Shown piece by piece: positions 8,564 to 17,048 of a stretch of DNA of 64,000 nt. Location: NCBI GenBank assembly GCA_030682475.1, contig JAUXOA010000109.1, positions 1 through 64,000 of the forward strand, given 5' to 3'. Position 1 is the first letter of the stretch. Each line of letters starts with the position of its first letter. This DNA is from Rhodoferax sp. Its GTDB lineage: Bacteria; Pseudomonadota; Gammaproteobacteria; Burkholderiales; Burkholderiaceae_C. The position numbers and the translations under genes are program-made. The notes below the pieces were generated by a model. It was not told where the DNA came from. It searched no databases and was given only the letters and a program-made list of their open reading frames with translations.

Positions 8564-10192
8564 ATGAACCCCCCTGAATTACAGAACCGTCGCCGTCTGC
8601 TCCAGTTGATCGGCACCAGTGCCGCCACCCTGTGGTTGCCGCGCGGCGCGTGGGGCCAGCCACGATGGCGCAGCAACCCTTTTTCGCTCGGGGTGGCCAG
8701 TGGCTCGCCCACGTTTGATTCGGTGGTGTTGTGGACTCGCCTGCACGTGCCGGGCCTGTTTGGTAACAGCCTCGGGCGCGAACCCGTAGCGGTACGCTGG
8801 GAGCTGGCGCACGACGACCAATTCACGCGTATCGCACGAAGCGGGCAGGTGATCGCCTCACCTGAGCTGGCGCATTCGGTGCATGCGGAGGTGGCTGGTC
8901 TGGCGGCCGACCGCTGGTATTTTTACCGCTTCATGGCGGGTGATGCCGTCAGCCCGGTCGGGCGTACGCGCACTTTCCCGAAGCCCGACGCCGTGGTGGG
9001 CCGGCTGCGGCTGGGCTACGCCTCCTGTCAGAAGTGGGAGGACGGTTTCTTTACCGCTTGGCGGCATATGCGTGAAGAAAACCTGGACGCGGTGATGTTT
9101 CTGGGTGACTACATCTATGAATACCCGGCCAAAAACAGCAAGGTGCGCATCCCTTCGGGTGGCTGGGTGCTGAGTCTGGACGACTATCGCCAACGTTACG
9201 CGCTGTACAAGGGCGAGGCGGATTTGCAAGCCATGCATGCCGCCTGTCCGTGGCTGATGACCTGGGACGACCACGAGGTCCAGAACGACTATGCCGGCTT
9301 GCAGGCGGGCAACAGCGGTTTCTCTGATCCTTCCTCCCCGGCCAACTTTTTGGCACGCCGCGCCACCGCCTACCAGGCCTATTACGAGCACATGCCGATT
9401 CGCGCCTCGGCGCTGACGCAAGGCCTGGCCGGGCTGGTGAATGCAGCAGGGAAGGGTGGCGGGAGCGGCGCAGAGATGCGTATCTACACCCGTTTGCAAT
9501 ATGGTCGACTGGCGTCCTTGTACCTGCTGGATGCCCGGCAATACAAAGACCCGCAGGCCTGCACCAAGGGCGATGCCTTGGGCTCCAGCACGGTGAACCC
9601 GGCAACGTGCCCGCATTGGAAGGACCCGAAGCGCAGCTTGCTGGGTCTGCCGCAGGAGCGGTGGCTGAATGACGAATTCGCCAAACCCCAGTCGCGCGAG
9701 ACGCGCTGGAATGTGCTGGGCCAGCAATCGCTGGTGGGGCAGCGTGACTATAAAGTTGGCCCCGGACAGGCGTTCTGGAACGACGGCTGGGATGGCTACG
9801 CTGGCGCCCGCACCCGTTTCACCGATTCATTGCGCCAACACGCGCTGCCGAACCCGGTTTTATTGGGCGGGGACATGCACGAAAACTGGGTCGGCCACGT
9901 CAAGGCCGATTACGCAGACGCCAGCAGTGCCAACGTGGGGGTGGAGTTTTGCGGCACCAGCATCACCTCGCGCTCAGGCGGTAATGCCAAAACGGCCGAG
10001 CGACTGGCCGAGAACCCGCATTTTGTATTTGCCGATGCGCAGCGCAAGGGCTATGGCGTGGTGGAGTTCACCCCGACGCAACTCACCACCACTTTGCGGG
10101 TGGTGGATGACGTGACGAGCCGGGATACAAAGATCGAAACGCTGGCCAGCTTTGCCGTGCAAAGTGGTCGCCCGGTGATCGAGCGGGCCTGA
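8564..10192 (+). CDS. phoD: PhoD-family alkaline phosphatase / phosphodiesterase, Tat-exported
   Basis: The 542-residue protein is a secreted metallophosphatase of the PhoD family (Ca/Fe dependent in studied members), releasing phosphate from organic esters. The N-terminus NRRRLLQLIGTSAATLWLP is a twin-arginine-type signal ending near GAWG. Then come the N-terminal fibronectin-like domain (NPFSLGVASGSPTFDSVVLW), metal-site motifs RLRLGYASCQKWEDG, FLGDYIYEY and WDDHEVQNDY, and the C-terminal LLGGDMHENWVGHV. Length is typical. It stands alone on the plus strand, convergent with the TlpA-like gene, and no Pho box was recognised. Confidence 0.93.
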   Translation: MNPPELQNRRRLLQLIGTSAATLWLPRGAWGQPRWRSNPFSLGVASGSPTFDSVVLWTRLHVPGLFGNSLGREPVAVRWELAHDDQFTRIARSGQVIASPELAHSVHAEVAGLAADRWYFYRFMAGDAVSPVGRTRTFPKPDAVVGRLRLGYASCQKWEDGFFTAWRHMREENLDAVMFLGDYIYEYPAKNSKVRIPSGGWVLSLDDYRQRYALYKGEADLQAMHAACPWLMTWDDHEVQNDYAGLQAGNSGFSDPSSPANFLARRATAYQAYYEHMPIRASALTQGLAGLVNAAGKGGGSGAEMRIYTRLQYGRLASLYLLDARQYKDPQACTKGDALGSSTVNPATCPHWKDPKRSLLGLPQERWLNDEFAKPQSRETRWNVLGQQSLVGQRDYKVGPGQAFWNDGWDGYAGARTRFTDSLRQHALPNPVLLGGDMHENWVGHVKADYADASSANVGVEFCGTSITSRSGGNAKTAERLAENPHFVFADAQRKGYGVVEFTPTQLTTTLRVVDDVTSRDTKIETLASFAVQSGRPVIERA

Positions 10193-10215
10193 GCTCATCG
10201 GTCCATCTCCTTGGG

Positions 10216-10782
10216 TCAGAAGGTTTGCGCCCACCACAGGCGCAGCCGCATACCGATCTCGCTGGTGTAGCCCAGCTCGGCAAATCGGATCTGGCCCTGT
10301 GTATCGATCACGACAAAGGCGGGAACGGATTTCAGACCGTAACGTTTGGCAATCTGGGCGTCGGCATCCACCGCGGTGAGCCAGTCCAGTTCACGCTGCT
10401 TCAGCACAGACTGCACCCGCGCTGCATCACCTGATTGCATGGCCACGCTCAAGAGCGGCCAGTCGCGCTGCACTCGGCTGATGCTGTGTTCTTCGGTACG
10501 GCAGATCGGGCACCAGTCAGCCCAGAAGTGCAGGGCCACGGCTTGCCCAGGGTGGGCTTTGCGCCAGGCGTCCAAATCTATCAGGCCACTGGCGCTTCGC
10601 AGGCCGGCAGTGGGGGCACTGAAGGCAGGCGCCATGCCACTGGGAACGCCGCGGGTTTGCCAGGTCTGGATGGCGGCGTACAGCAAAAAAAACAGCAGCA
10701 GGGTCAGGGCGTGCGATTTCCAGTTCTGGCGCAACGAGGTCAGCCAGCGGCCCGGCCAGCCGCGAATTTGGTGCATTGTCAT
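10216..10782 (-). CDS. Membrane-anchored thioredoxin-like protein (TlpA/ScsD type)
   Basis: This 188-residue protein has one N-terminal membrane helix (SHALTLLLFFLLYAAIQTW, about residues 24-42) and a periplasmic thioredoxin domain. The active site is WCPIC within ALHFWADWCPICRTEE, and the cis-proline lies in LKSVPAFVVIDTQG. The family reduces or oxidises periplasmic disulfides, for example in cytochrome c maturation or copper tolerance. It precedes no cyt c genes here; it is ten bases upstream of the serB stop in reverse orientation terms, so it could be the distal gene of the vapB-to-serB transcript. Confidence 0.85.
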   Translation of the reverse strand: MTMHQIRGWPGRWLTSLRQNWKSHALTLLLFFLLYAAIQTWQTRGVPSGMAPAFSAPTAGLRSASGLIDLDAWRKAHPGQAVALHFWADWCPICRTEEHSISRVQRDWPLLSVAMQSGDAARVQSVLKQRELDWLTAVDADAQIAKRYGLKSVPAFVVIDTQGQIRFAELGYTSEIGMRLRLWWAQTF

Positions 10783-10792
10783 GTCGGATAAG

Positions 10793-11515
10793 TCAGTTCG
10801 GTTCTGTCAGTACTTCGAGCAGCCGGTCCAGCCCGCCACTGTTGACCGCCACCATCGCCTGCGCGCGCACTTTGGGTTTGGCATGAAAAGCCACGGACAA
10901 ACCGGCCTCGCCCATCATTGGCAGGTCATTGGCACCATCGCCCATGGCAATCGCCTGCTTCGGGCTGATGCCCAAACGGACGCAGGTTTGCAGCAGCATT
11001 TTGCGTTTTTCTTCGCCGTCGCAGATGTCGCCCCAAGGCTGGTCGATCATGCGGCCGGTGAGCAGGCCGTCCTGCATTTCCAGCACGTTGGAGCGCGTGT
11101 AGTCAATGCCGAGTCGGTCGCGCATGCGGTCGGTAAAGTAAGTGAAGCCGCCCGAGACCAGCAGCACTTTCAGGCCGGCTTTTTTGCAGGCCGCAACGAG
11201 GTCCGCCGCGCCGGGGTTGAGCTGCAGGCGTTCAAGGTAGACCTGCGCCATGCTGGCGACGCTGACCCCTTTGAGCAGGGCGACGCGCTGGCGCAGGCTC
11301 TCTTTGTAGTCGGCAATTTCCCCGCGCATGGCGGCCTCGGTGATGGCTGCTACTTCTGCTTTGCGGCCCGCCGCGTCAGCAATTTCGTCCACACACTCGA
11401 TGTTGATCAGGGTGGAGTCCATGTCGAAGGCGATCAGTTTGAAGTCACTCAGGTTTAACGGCGGGGTAAAGCCCTGGATGACCAGGCCGGGGGAGATTTC
11501 TGTGGCTGTGTTCAT
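10793..11515 (-). CDS. serB: Phosphoserine phosphatase SerB
   Basis: SerB hydrolyses 3-phosphoserine in the last step of serine synthesis. The 240-residue protein is the short form lacking an ACT domain. HAD motifs are visible: LIAFDMDSTLINIECVDEIA with the nucleophile Asp, the serine motif LLVSGGFTYFTDRM, and IAMGDGANDLPMMGEAG for the metal site. Its start is only two bases after the stop of the restriction gene upstream, so it is likely translated from the same message as the restriction-modification operon. That is an odd neighbour for a housekeeping gene. An internal promoter cannot be excluded. Confidence 0.96.
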   Translation of the reverse strand: MNTATEISPGLVIQGFTPPLNLSDFKLIAFDMDSTLINIECVDEIADAAGRKAEVAAITEAAMRGEIADYKESLRQRVALLKGVSVASMAQVYLERLQLNPGAADLVAACKKAGLKVLLVSGGFTYFTDRMRDRLGIDYTRSNVLEMQDGLLTGRMIDQPWGDICDGEEKRKMLLQTCVRLGISPKQAIAMGDGANDLPMMGEAGLSVAFHAKPKVRAQAMVAVNSGGLDRLLEVLTEPN

Positions 11516-11517
11516 AT

Positions 11518-14277
11518 TTAATTCGGTGCCGAGTCACGCATCCACTGTCGCAGCCGTGCCAGATCGTCAAAGTCCACCACATCGCCCAAGCTGCCGTTGT
11601 CTTCCACAATCTTGAAGCGCTGCGCGTCTTTGGTAAGGAACAGCACTTTGCCGTAGGTTTTGGACAGATGCTTGCCTTTGCGATTGGCGTCCTTCACGTC
11701 ATGCTTGGTTTCCACCAGGCGAATGAGGGGTTCGTCATCCAGTTCGTGCGTCAGACAGACTACAAAATCGGGGTAAAACATGTGACGACTATCGGTCCGC
11801 ATCAGGGCGATGCTGTAGTCCTTGCCTTGCGGATTACGGTGCCACCAGGCGACAAAATCAGCCCGGTCCAGCGCTTTGGCAAATGCCATTTCCTGTGTGT
11901 TGAATTCATAAGTGGCGTCGAGCCGCGCCGTTGAGAACAAGTCGCCCACGGGTCTGCCTTTGTCATCCATCGCAAACACATAGGTCTCATTCCTGAACAG
12001 TGCCTGCGACAGCAAGGGCAACGCACTGGCCGCTACCGCCACACTGTCGGTTTCAGGAAACAGCACGCCGTAGATGTTTTTTCTCGACGTCATCAAGGCC
12101 TTGCCCGTGGGCATCAAAAGTGCATCAGGCAGCGCCTTCGCTGGCACTTCCCGCGCCCGTGTGGCCCACTGCGCCTGCAACACCTCCTGCAACTCGGGCA
12201 ACTGCTTGTGCACCACCCAGCACGCGGCGTCGCGTGCCTGTGAGCGCAGTACCGCTGAATTCGGATGCACAACGTCTTCACGGTAGGCGTGGGCACGCTC
12301 AATCTCGGGCAGCAGGCGTTTGCTCAATTCGTCAATCAGCTCGATCAGGTCCTGCTCTTCCAGCCCCATGACTTCCAGTGCATCTTCGGTGCGTTGCATC
12401 AGGGCGGTGCGGTCGGTCACCACTTGCACGCTCTCCTCGCTGCTGGCACCGTTGAACAGTTCGGTACGAATTTCTCGCTCCGTTAGCAAGTTCAAGGCGG
12501 CGCGTGTGGCAACGCTTTTTACTTCCTCTGAAAGCGGCAAGGTTCGCGCCGCTTCGCGAATATCGAGTTCCAGCACATCAAACACCGGCTTGACCTCAGT
12601 GGTGAATTGTTGTGGCGTGGCGCGTTGCGCAACGCTGGGTTGCCGTGGGTAGGCGCGCAGACCACAAGCCACCAGCGCCGCCATCAGTTCGACCCGGTTC
12701 GCCGGGGCGCTGCGTTTGATCGCAGTTCGGTTGCCACTGGCCGCTTCCATGGTGTCCAGCGCGTCAAGCTCGCCACTCTGGTCTATGGCACCAAACAACT
12801 CAGACGTGACGCCAAGTAGAGTCACTGGTGCAGCGCCTACCAAGCCCGGTTCGCCCGGCACAGGCGCGGCAGGCATCATCGGCGCGCGCGCCGTGCCATC
12901 GGGTGCCAGAGTGGGCAGCAAACCAATGTCATAAGCCAAGGGCGACTGATCCGTTGCGTGGTTGCTCAGCCAAACACCGCCCAACGCGGTGCGCCGCGCC
13001 ACCAGTTCCTCAATCTGTCCCTCCAGTTGGGATATCACCGCCTGCGTCGATGCCGCCGCTTCCGCAAACCCGGCTTGTGATTGCTCGTTGGCCAGAAAAA
13101 TATAGGCTGTGTCCAACTCTGATGGTGCGGTGTAGGCCACGGGGAAAGCCCGTTGCAACTCCGCTGGTACGCGCATCACGCGGCCAATGAACTGCATGGC
13201 AAAGTCTTCGTCGTTCACCGATTTGGTCGAGGCCAGCACAAAGGCGCGCGGCGCGTCAAAGCCGGTGCCGGCTGACTGTTTGAAAATCAACACCTCAATC
13301 GCGGTGTTGACGGCAATGGCGGCCATCATCACTGGGTCCGGTTCATCGGCCGAGTGCATGCCGATGGCGTTGGGTGCAATCGCCAGTTCCCTTGTCAAAA
13401 AGTCATAAGCCTCCCGAATCGCGTGTTCGCCATTGGCCACCTGCACCAGCAGCAGCGGAATGGTGGAGAGACCGCGCGCCTTTAGCATTTGCCCGATGTG
13501 CTGGTTGCGCCGCCAGGCACGGCGCAACACCGTGAGCTTCAAGTCGGTGATACCTTGCATGGAGTCGCGCAGGTCATACACCACGGTTTCCAGCCAGGGT
13601 TTGTTCAGCCGCTCGGCTACCACGTCGGCGCGGCTCACGCTGAACGCCTTGAAGGCAATATTTCCCGCGCTGGCAATGAATTCGTTAAGTCGCGCATCTT
13701 TCGGCGTGGCGCTGGCCATGAGCAAATAGTCGGCTTTGAGCCACTTCACAAAATGACCAAATTCGGTGGCATCGTGCAGCGCAATGTGCGCCTCATCCAC
13801 AATCAGGCCAATCTCCAGCCCACGCGAGCGCGCCAGCTCAAAGTACGCGGCCAGACTGCGTTCGCCGTCGTCAGCCTTGTCGGCATAGTTCCTCTTGCGC
13901 GACTTGGCACTGGCCACGCCTTGTACGGTAGAAACCAACACCTGGCCGGCCTGCGGCGCTTCATTGCGCGCTACACCCAGGTGCCTGGCGATCAAACCGG
14001 TCTCGGTGGACTGACTGTCCAGCGTGTCTACCGTTTGCGCGACCAGATTTACGTAAGGCACAAACCACAGCCAAAGCACCTGGCTGGTTTTACTGACTTC
14101 TTCCAGAATTTTCGTCAGCACGAAGGTTTTGCCGGATCCCGTGGGGCTGCGCAACAGGCAGGGTGGACGCGGCTCGCTGGCTAACGCCTCGCACACACCG
14201 TGAATGATGCGGGCCTGAAATCGTTTGGGGACAAAACCCGTCGACTGCGGCGCCGTGATGGCTTGGACGGCATTCAT
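11518..14277 (-). CDS. res: Type III restriction enzyme Res subunit (helicase-nuclease)
   Basis: This 919-residue protein is the translocase and nuclease of a type III restriction system, cutting DNA when bound to the Mod subunit. Superfamily-2 motifs are visible: Walker A LLRSPTGSGKTFVLTKILEE near residue 45, the Walker B box LIVDEAHIALHD, motif III LLMASATPKD, and motif VI QFIGRVMRVP. The C-terminal PD-(D/E)xK nuclease reads YPDFVVCL then LIRLVETKHD. The start overlaps the mod stop by four bases. Length is near the family norm and no break is seen. Only the target sequence is unknown. Confidence 0.92.
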   Translation of the reverse strand: MNAVQAITAPQSTGFVPKRFQARIIHGVCEALASEPRPPCLLRSPTGSGKTFVLTKILEEVSKTSQVLWLWFVPYVNLVAQTVDTLDSQSTETGLIARHLGVARNEAPQAGQVLVSTVQGVASAKSRKRNYADKADDGERSLAAYFELARSRGLEIGLIVDEAHIALHDATEFGHFVKWLKADYLLMASATPKDARLNEFIASAGNIAFKAFSVSRADVVAERLNKPWLETVVYDLRDSMQGITDLKLTVLRRAWRRNQHIGQMLKARGLSTIPLLLVQVANGEHAIREAYDFLTRELAIAPNAIGMHSADEPDPVMMAAIAVNTAIEVLIFKQSAGTGFDAPRAFVLASTKSVNDEDFAMQFIGRVMRVPAELQRAFPVAYTAPSELDTAYIFLANEQSQAGFAEAAASTQAVISQLEGQIEELVARRTALGGVWLSNHATDQSPLAYDIGLLPTLAPDGTARAPMMPAAPVPGEPGLVGAAPVTLLGVTSELFGAIDQSGELDALDTMEAASGNRTAIKRSAPANRVELMAALVACGLRAYPRQPSVAQRATPQQFTTEVKPVFDVLELDIREAARTLPLSEEVKSVATRAALNLLTEREIRTELFNGASSEESVQVVTDRTALMQRTEDALEVMGLEEQDLIELIDELSKRLLPEIERAHAYREDVVHPNSAVLRSQARDAACWVVHKQLPELQEVLQAQWATRAREVPAKALPDALLMPTGKALMTSRKNIYGVLFPETDSVAVAASALPLLSQALFRNETYVFAMDDKGRPVGDLFSTARLDATYEFNTQEMAFAKALDRADFVAWWHRNPQGKDYSIALMRTDSRHMFYPDFVVCLTHELDDEPLIRLVETKHDVKDANRKGKHLSKTYGKVLFLTKDAQRFKIVEDNGSLGDVVDFDDLARLRQWMRDSAPN

Positions 14278-16265
14278 GAGGTGGGTCTTTCAGAAGACGG
14301 TGCAGCTACTGGTTTGCGCCGTAGGCGGCCACTTTGCTGGCCGTGCAGCAGCGCCCGCGTCAACGACAAACTTTCAACCTCGCGCCCCAATGCAGCAAAG
14401 TGTTCTCGCACCGTCGCAGGCCGCGTGGAATAAACGCGCAGTTGGCGGCCCGGCAACGCGGCGAGCGCCTCCAACGTGGCGTGGGTCAGCTTGTGGCACA
14501 GAACGGTCAGCACGCCATCGTCCGCGTTTTGCACCAGTACATTGACGCCGTTGCTTGCTGGCGGCACAGGCCGGGCCACCTGGCCTAGGCGCAAGGTCAA
14601 CAACTGAAACGCCTGTGCGCAACTGGAGTCAAACGGCGCGTCGCCGGGGGCTATTTTGTCGAGTTGCAGGTAGGCAAAGCTGTTGTGGGCCAGCGTAGCG
14701 TCAGACTCGATCACCTTGCGAATGCGCGTCGCACAGACATCGCGACACAGGTTTTTAGTAGGTTCCTTGGTGGTCGCTTCGGTGCTGGAGCACAGAATGA
14801 ACTTGCGGGGTGGTGCATCCGTGTTTTGAGCCCGATCCAGTGCATTGAGCGCCAGCACCGCGTGGCCGGTGGTGCCGCTGCCCGCGAAGAAATCCAGCAC
14901 GGTGTCGCCAGGGCGGCTGGCTTGGGCGATCAGGCCTTGAATGAGAGAAATTGGTTTGGGATAGGGGAAGGCTTTGGAACCAAGCAGGTTTTTGATTTCT
15001 TCGGTGGCTACACCGCCGCGTGCGCTGCGCAGCACTACTGGTTCATCGCCGTTCTCGTCTTCCAGCGCCACGACCTCTTCGTTTTGCCCGGCAATCCAGC
15101 TACTCAAGGGCGCCAGCCTCTCGGCTTCTGGCTTGGCCGTCCATAGTTCTTTGCGCGACGGGCGGCCCGGAGCAATAGGTTTGCCGACCCAAAAATCGAT
15201 GTCAGGCAGGTCTTCGCGTAAGAGAGGCGTTTTCTTTTTTGGCAGCATCGGCCCGGTGCCTGCGGCAATGGCGGCGCTCAGGGCGGCGCGGGTTTCAAAC
15301 CGCATCACGTCTTCGGACTTGCAGGGCGGGAAATAAATCAGCTTCTTCTCAATCAAGCCTTCCATGGTGTCGCTGCGCAGGCTGTCCAGAGCGTTTGAGA
15401 TAGCTGCTTCGTCACTGTTTAAGCGCAGGCGGATTTCTTTCTCAGAGGCAAATCGCCATGTGCTGTCGGGGTCGCAGGGATACCAGTATCCGGTTTCAGG
15501 GTTCTGAATCGGGTAGTAGGTGTTTTTGCGCTCAATAAGTGTTTTGTTTGCAGTCAACGGCTGCGGCGACCAGTCGCCGCGCGGGTCGTTGTCCGGATTG
15601 CGGAATTTGCTGCGGTTGGTGGCGCGGCCATTGAACTGGAAGCCGGGGTTGGCGTACACCAGCACATGCTCATGCACGTGGCTAAAGCGTTGGCTCAAGT
15701 CATTGCCGGTGTCTTTGGTGCGCCACACCAGGCTACCCACCCGCCGCCCCGGAAACACCTCGTCCATCAGCAACTCCAGCCGCGCGCGGTTTTCGTCGTT
15801 GATGCTGACCATGATCACGCCGTCTTGGCTCAAGAGGTCTTTGGCCAGTGTGAGGCGCTGGTACAAAAACTCCAGCCACTGGCTGTGCCGCCAGCGGTCA
15901 TTCGCGCCGACGTAGCGGTCGTTGTAAACCCAGTCTTTGTTGCCGGTGTTGTAGGGCGGGTCGATGTAGATCACGCGGATTTTTCCGGTGTGCGTGCTTT
16001 TTAAAAGGCGCAGGCTGTCGAAGTTGTCGCCCTCAATGATCAGGTTCGGCGTGCCCGGCCCGGTTACGTTGTCCAAGCCATGGGAATCCGCCTCCACCAG
16101 GCGCGGCAGCACGATGTTGGCGTTCAGCACTGCATCCCGCTCGATGGCGCTGCTCTCCCAGTAAAGCCCCAGTTTCTGCTTGGTCAAATGTTCGGTAAGC
16201 AGGCGCCGCAGTTGCGGCGCGCTCAGGTGCGCCAGGTTTTGCAGCAGGTCTTTGGGGGTGCTCAT
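14274..16265 (-). CDS. mod: Type III DNA-methyltransferase Mod (adenine-N6)
   Basis: This 663-residue protein methylates adenine and provides target recognition for the restriction complex. The order of motifs, catalytic DPPYNTGNKDWVYNDRYVG near residue 100 first and the S-adenosylmethionine motif VLDFFAGSGTTGHAVLALN near 455 later, marks the beta class typical of type III Mod proteins. The region between holds the presumed target-recognition domain. The start overlaps the vapC stop by four bases and the stop overlaps the res start likewise, so the four genes are translationally coupled. No simple-sequence repeat suggesting phase variation was seen at the start. Confidence 0.93.
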   Translation of the reverse strand: MSTPKDLLQNLAHLSAPQLRRLLTEHLTKQKLGLYWESSAIERDAVLNANIVLPRLVEADSHGLDNVTGPGTPNLIIEGDNFDSLRLLKSTHTGKIRVIYIDPPYNTGNKDWVYNDRYVGANDRWRHSQWLEFLYQRLTLAKDLLSQDGVIMVSINDENRARLELLMDEVFPGRRVGSLVWRTKDTGNDLSQRFSHVHEHVLVYANPGFQFNGRATNRSKFRNPDNDPRGDWSPQPLTANKTLIERKNTYYPIQNPETGYWYPCDPDSTWRFASEKEIRLRLNSDEAAISNALDSLRSDTMEGLIEKKLIYFPPCKSEDVMRFETRAALSAAIAAGTGPMLPKKKTPLLREDLPDIDFWVGKPIAPGRPSRKELWTAKPEAERLAPLSSWIAGQNEEVVALEDENGDEPVVLRSARGGVATEEIKNLLGSKAFPYPKPISLIQGLIAQASRPGDTVLDFFAGSGTTGHAVLALNALDRAQNTDAPPRKFILCSSTEATTKEPTKNLCRDVCATRIRKVIESDATLAHNSFAYLQLDKIAPGDAPFDSSCAQAFQLLTLRLGQVARPVPPASNGVNVLVQNADDGVLTVLCHKLTHATLEALAALPGRQLRVYSTRPATVREHFAALGREVESLSLTRALLHGQQSGRLRRKPVAAPSSERPTS

Positions 16266-16696
16266 TTCTGACTCAACCAGTTCTCCACCCGCAAGCCCGG
16301 TACCCGGCGAAATTCGGCTTCGTTGTCAGTGACCAGTGTGCAATCAAGCGCCAGGGCGTGAGCGGCGATCAGGGTGTCGTTGGGGCCGATGGGGGTGCCC
16401 TGGCGTTCCAGATAGGCGCGGATGGTGGCGTAGTGGGGAACCACGTTCTGCGCTAGCGTCAACACCGGTATGAACTGGAGAAGTTGAGTAATTTTTTTGA
16501 GAAGCACCGTTGATTCGACGCGTGCTGCGCCAAACATGAGTTCACATTCAACGACCACGCTGGTAATTAGGGCTCCTGGCTGTTGGTCAAACAGGTCACG
16601 CAGTCGTTGGCCCAGTGGTTCGTGGGGGTATTTGATGACATTGGAGAGAATGTTGGTGTCCAGCAGCCATCTGGGTTTAGCAATTGTGCTGGTCAT
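16262..16696 (-). CDS. vapC: VapC-type PIN-domain ribonuclease toxin
   Basis: This 144-residue PIN protein is a Mg-dependent RNase toxin. Four acidic positions expected for activity are present: Asp in WLLDTNILSNVI, Glu in VVECELMFGA, Asp in GPNDTLIAAHAL, and Asp in LVTDNEAEFRRVPGLRVENW. The gene starts within the last four bases of vapB and ends within the first four of mod. It resembles tRNA-cleaving VapC proteins by general pattern, but the target is unknown. Confidence 0.92.
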   Translation of the reverse strand: MTSTIAKPRWLLDTNILSNVIKYPHEPLGQRLRDLFDQQPGALITSVVVECELMFGAARVESTVLLKKITQLLQFIPVLTLAQNVVPHYATIRAYLERQGTPIGPNDTLIAAHALALDCTLVTDNEAEFRRVPGLRVENWLSQK

Positions 16697-16977
16697 AAAA
16701 CGATGTCGTCGAGTGGCAGCAAACCTTCATCAACATCAGGAAAATCTTCTTCCATCGTCTCCCAGGAATCGAGCAGTTCTCGCAGCGAGCCTTTTTTTGT
16801 CTCAATTGGGGTTATCACAAGCGTGTTCCCTACTTGTCGAATTTCAGCCTCTTTGCCGGGCAATTCAAATTCTTTGGGAATGCGTACCGCTTGGTTGGCC
16901 CCGTTGCGAAACAGGCGCACGTGGCGGGGCGGAACCTCCACGGTATAGGCTGCTATCTTTTCTGAAACGATGGGCAT
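16693..16977 (-). CDS. vapB: VapB-type antitoxin (AbrB/SpoVT fold)
   Basis: This 94-residue antitoxin has an AbrB-like DNA-binding domain, here with KIAAYTVEVPPRHVRLFRNG then NQAVRIPKEFELPGKEAEIR and TLVITPIE. An acidic C-terminal tail (SWETMEEDFPDVDEGLLPLD) would wrap the VapC toxin. The start is supported by AAGGAG nine bases upstream. It is first in the vapB-vapC-mod-res-serB unit, and a perfect palindrome lies between its -35 and -10 boxes, so it probably represses the entire restriction-modification operon. That regulatory reach is an inference. Confidence 0.9.
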   Translation of the reverse strand: MPIVSEKIAAYTVEVPPRHVRLFRNGANQAVRIPKEFELPGKEAEIRQVGNTLVITPIETKKGSLRELLDSWETMEEDFPDVDEGLLPLDDIVL

Positions 16978-17009
16978 GGTGATTCTCCTTGTTGCTGCGG
17001 CGCGTGATC

Positions 17010-17038
17010 AGTTTAGCATATGCCGAGGCATATGTCAC
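17010..17038 (-). promoter_or_regulatory. Promoter and palindromic operator of vapB-vapC-mod-res
   Basis: On the minus strand a -35 box GTGACA (17038-17033) and a -10 box TAAACT (17015-17010) are 17 bases apart. The spacer contains the perfect palindrome CATATGCC-GA-GGCATATG (17017-17034). A palindrome in this position is what VapB or VapBC autorepressors bind. The 71-base intergenic region has no other obvious signal. Confidence 0.7.
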
Positions 17039-17048
17039 GCAGTAAGAA

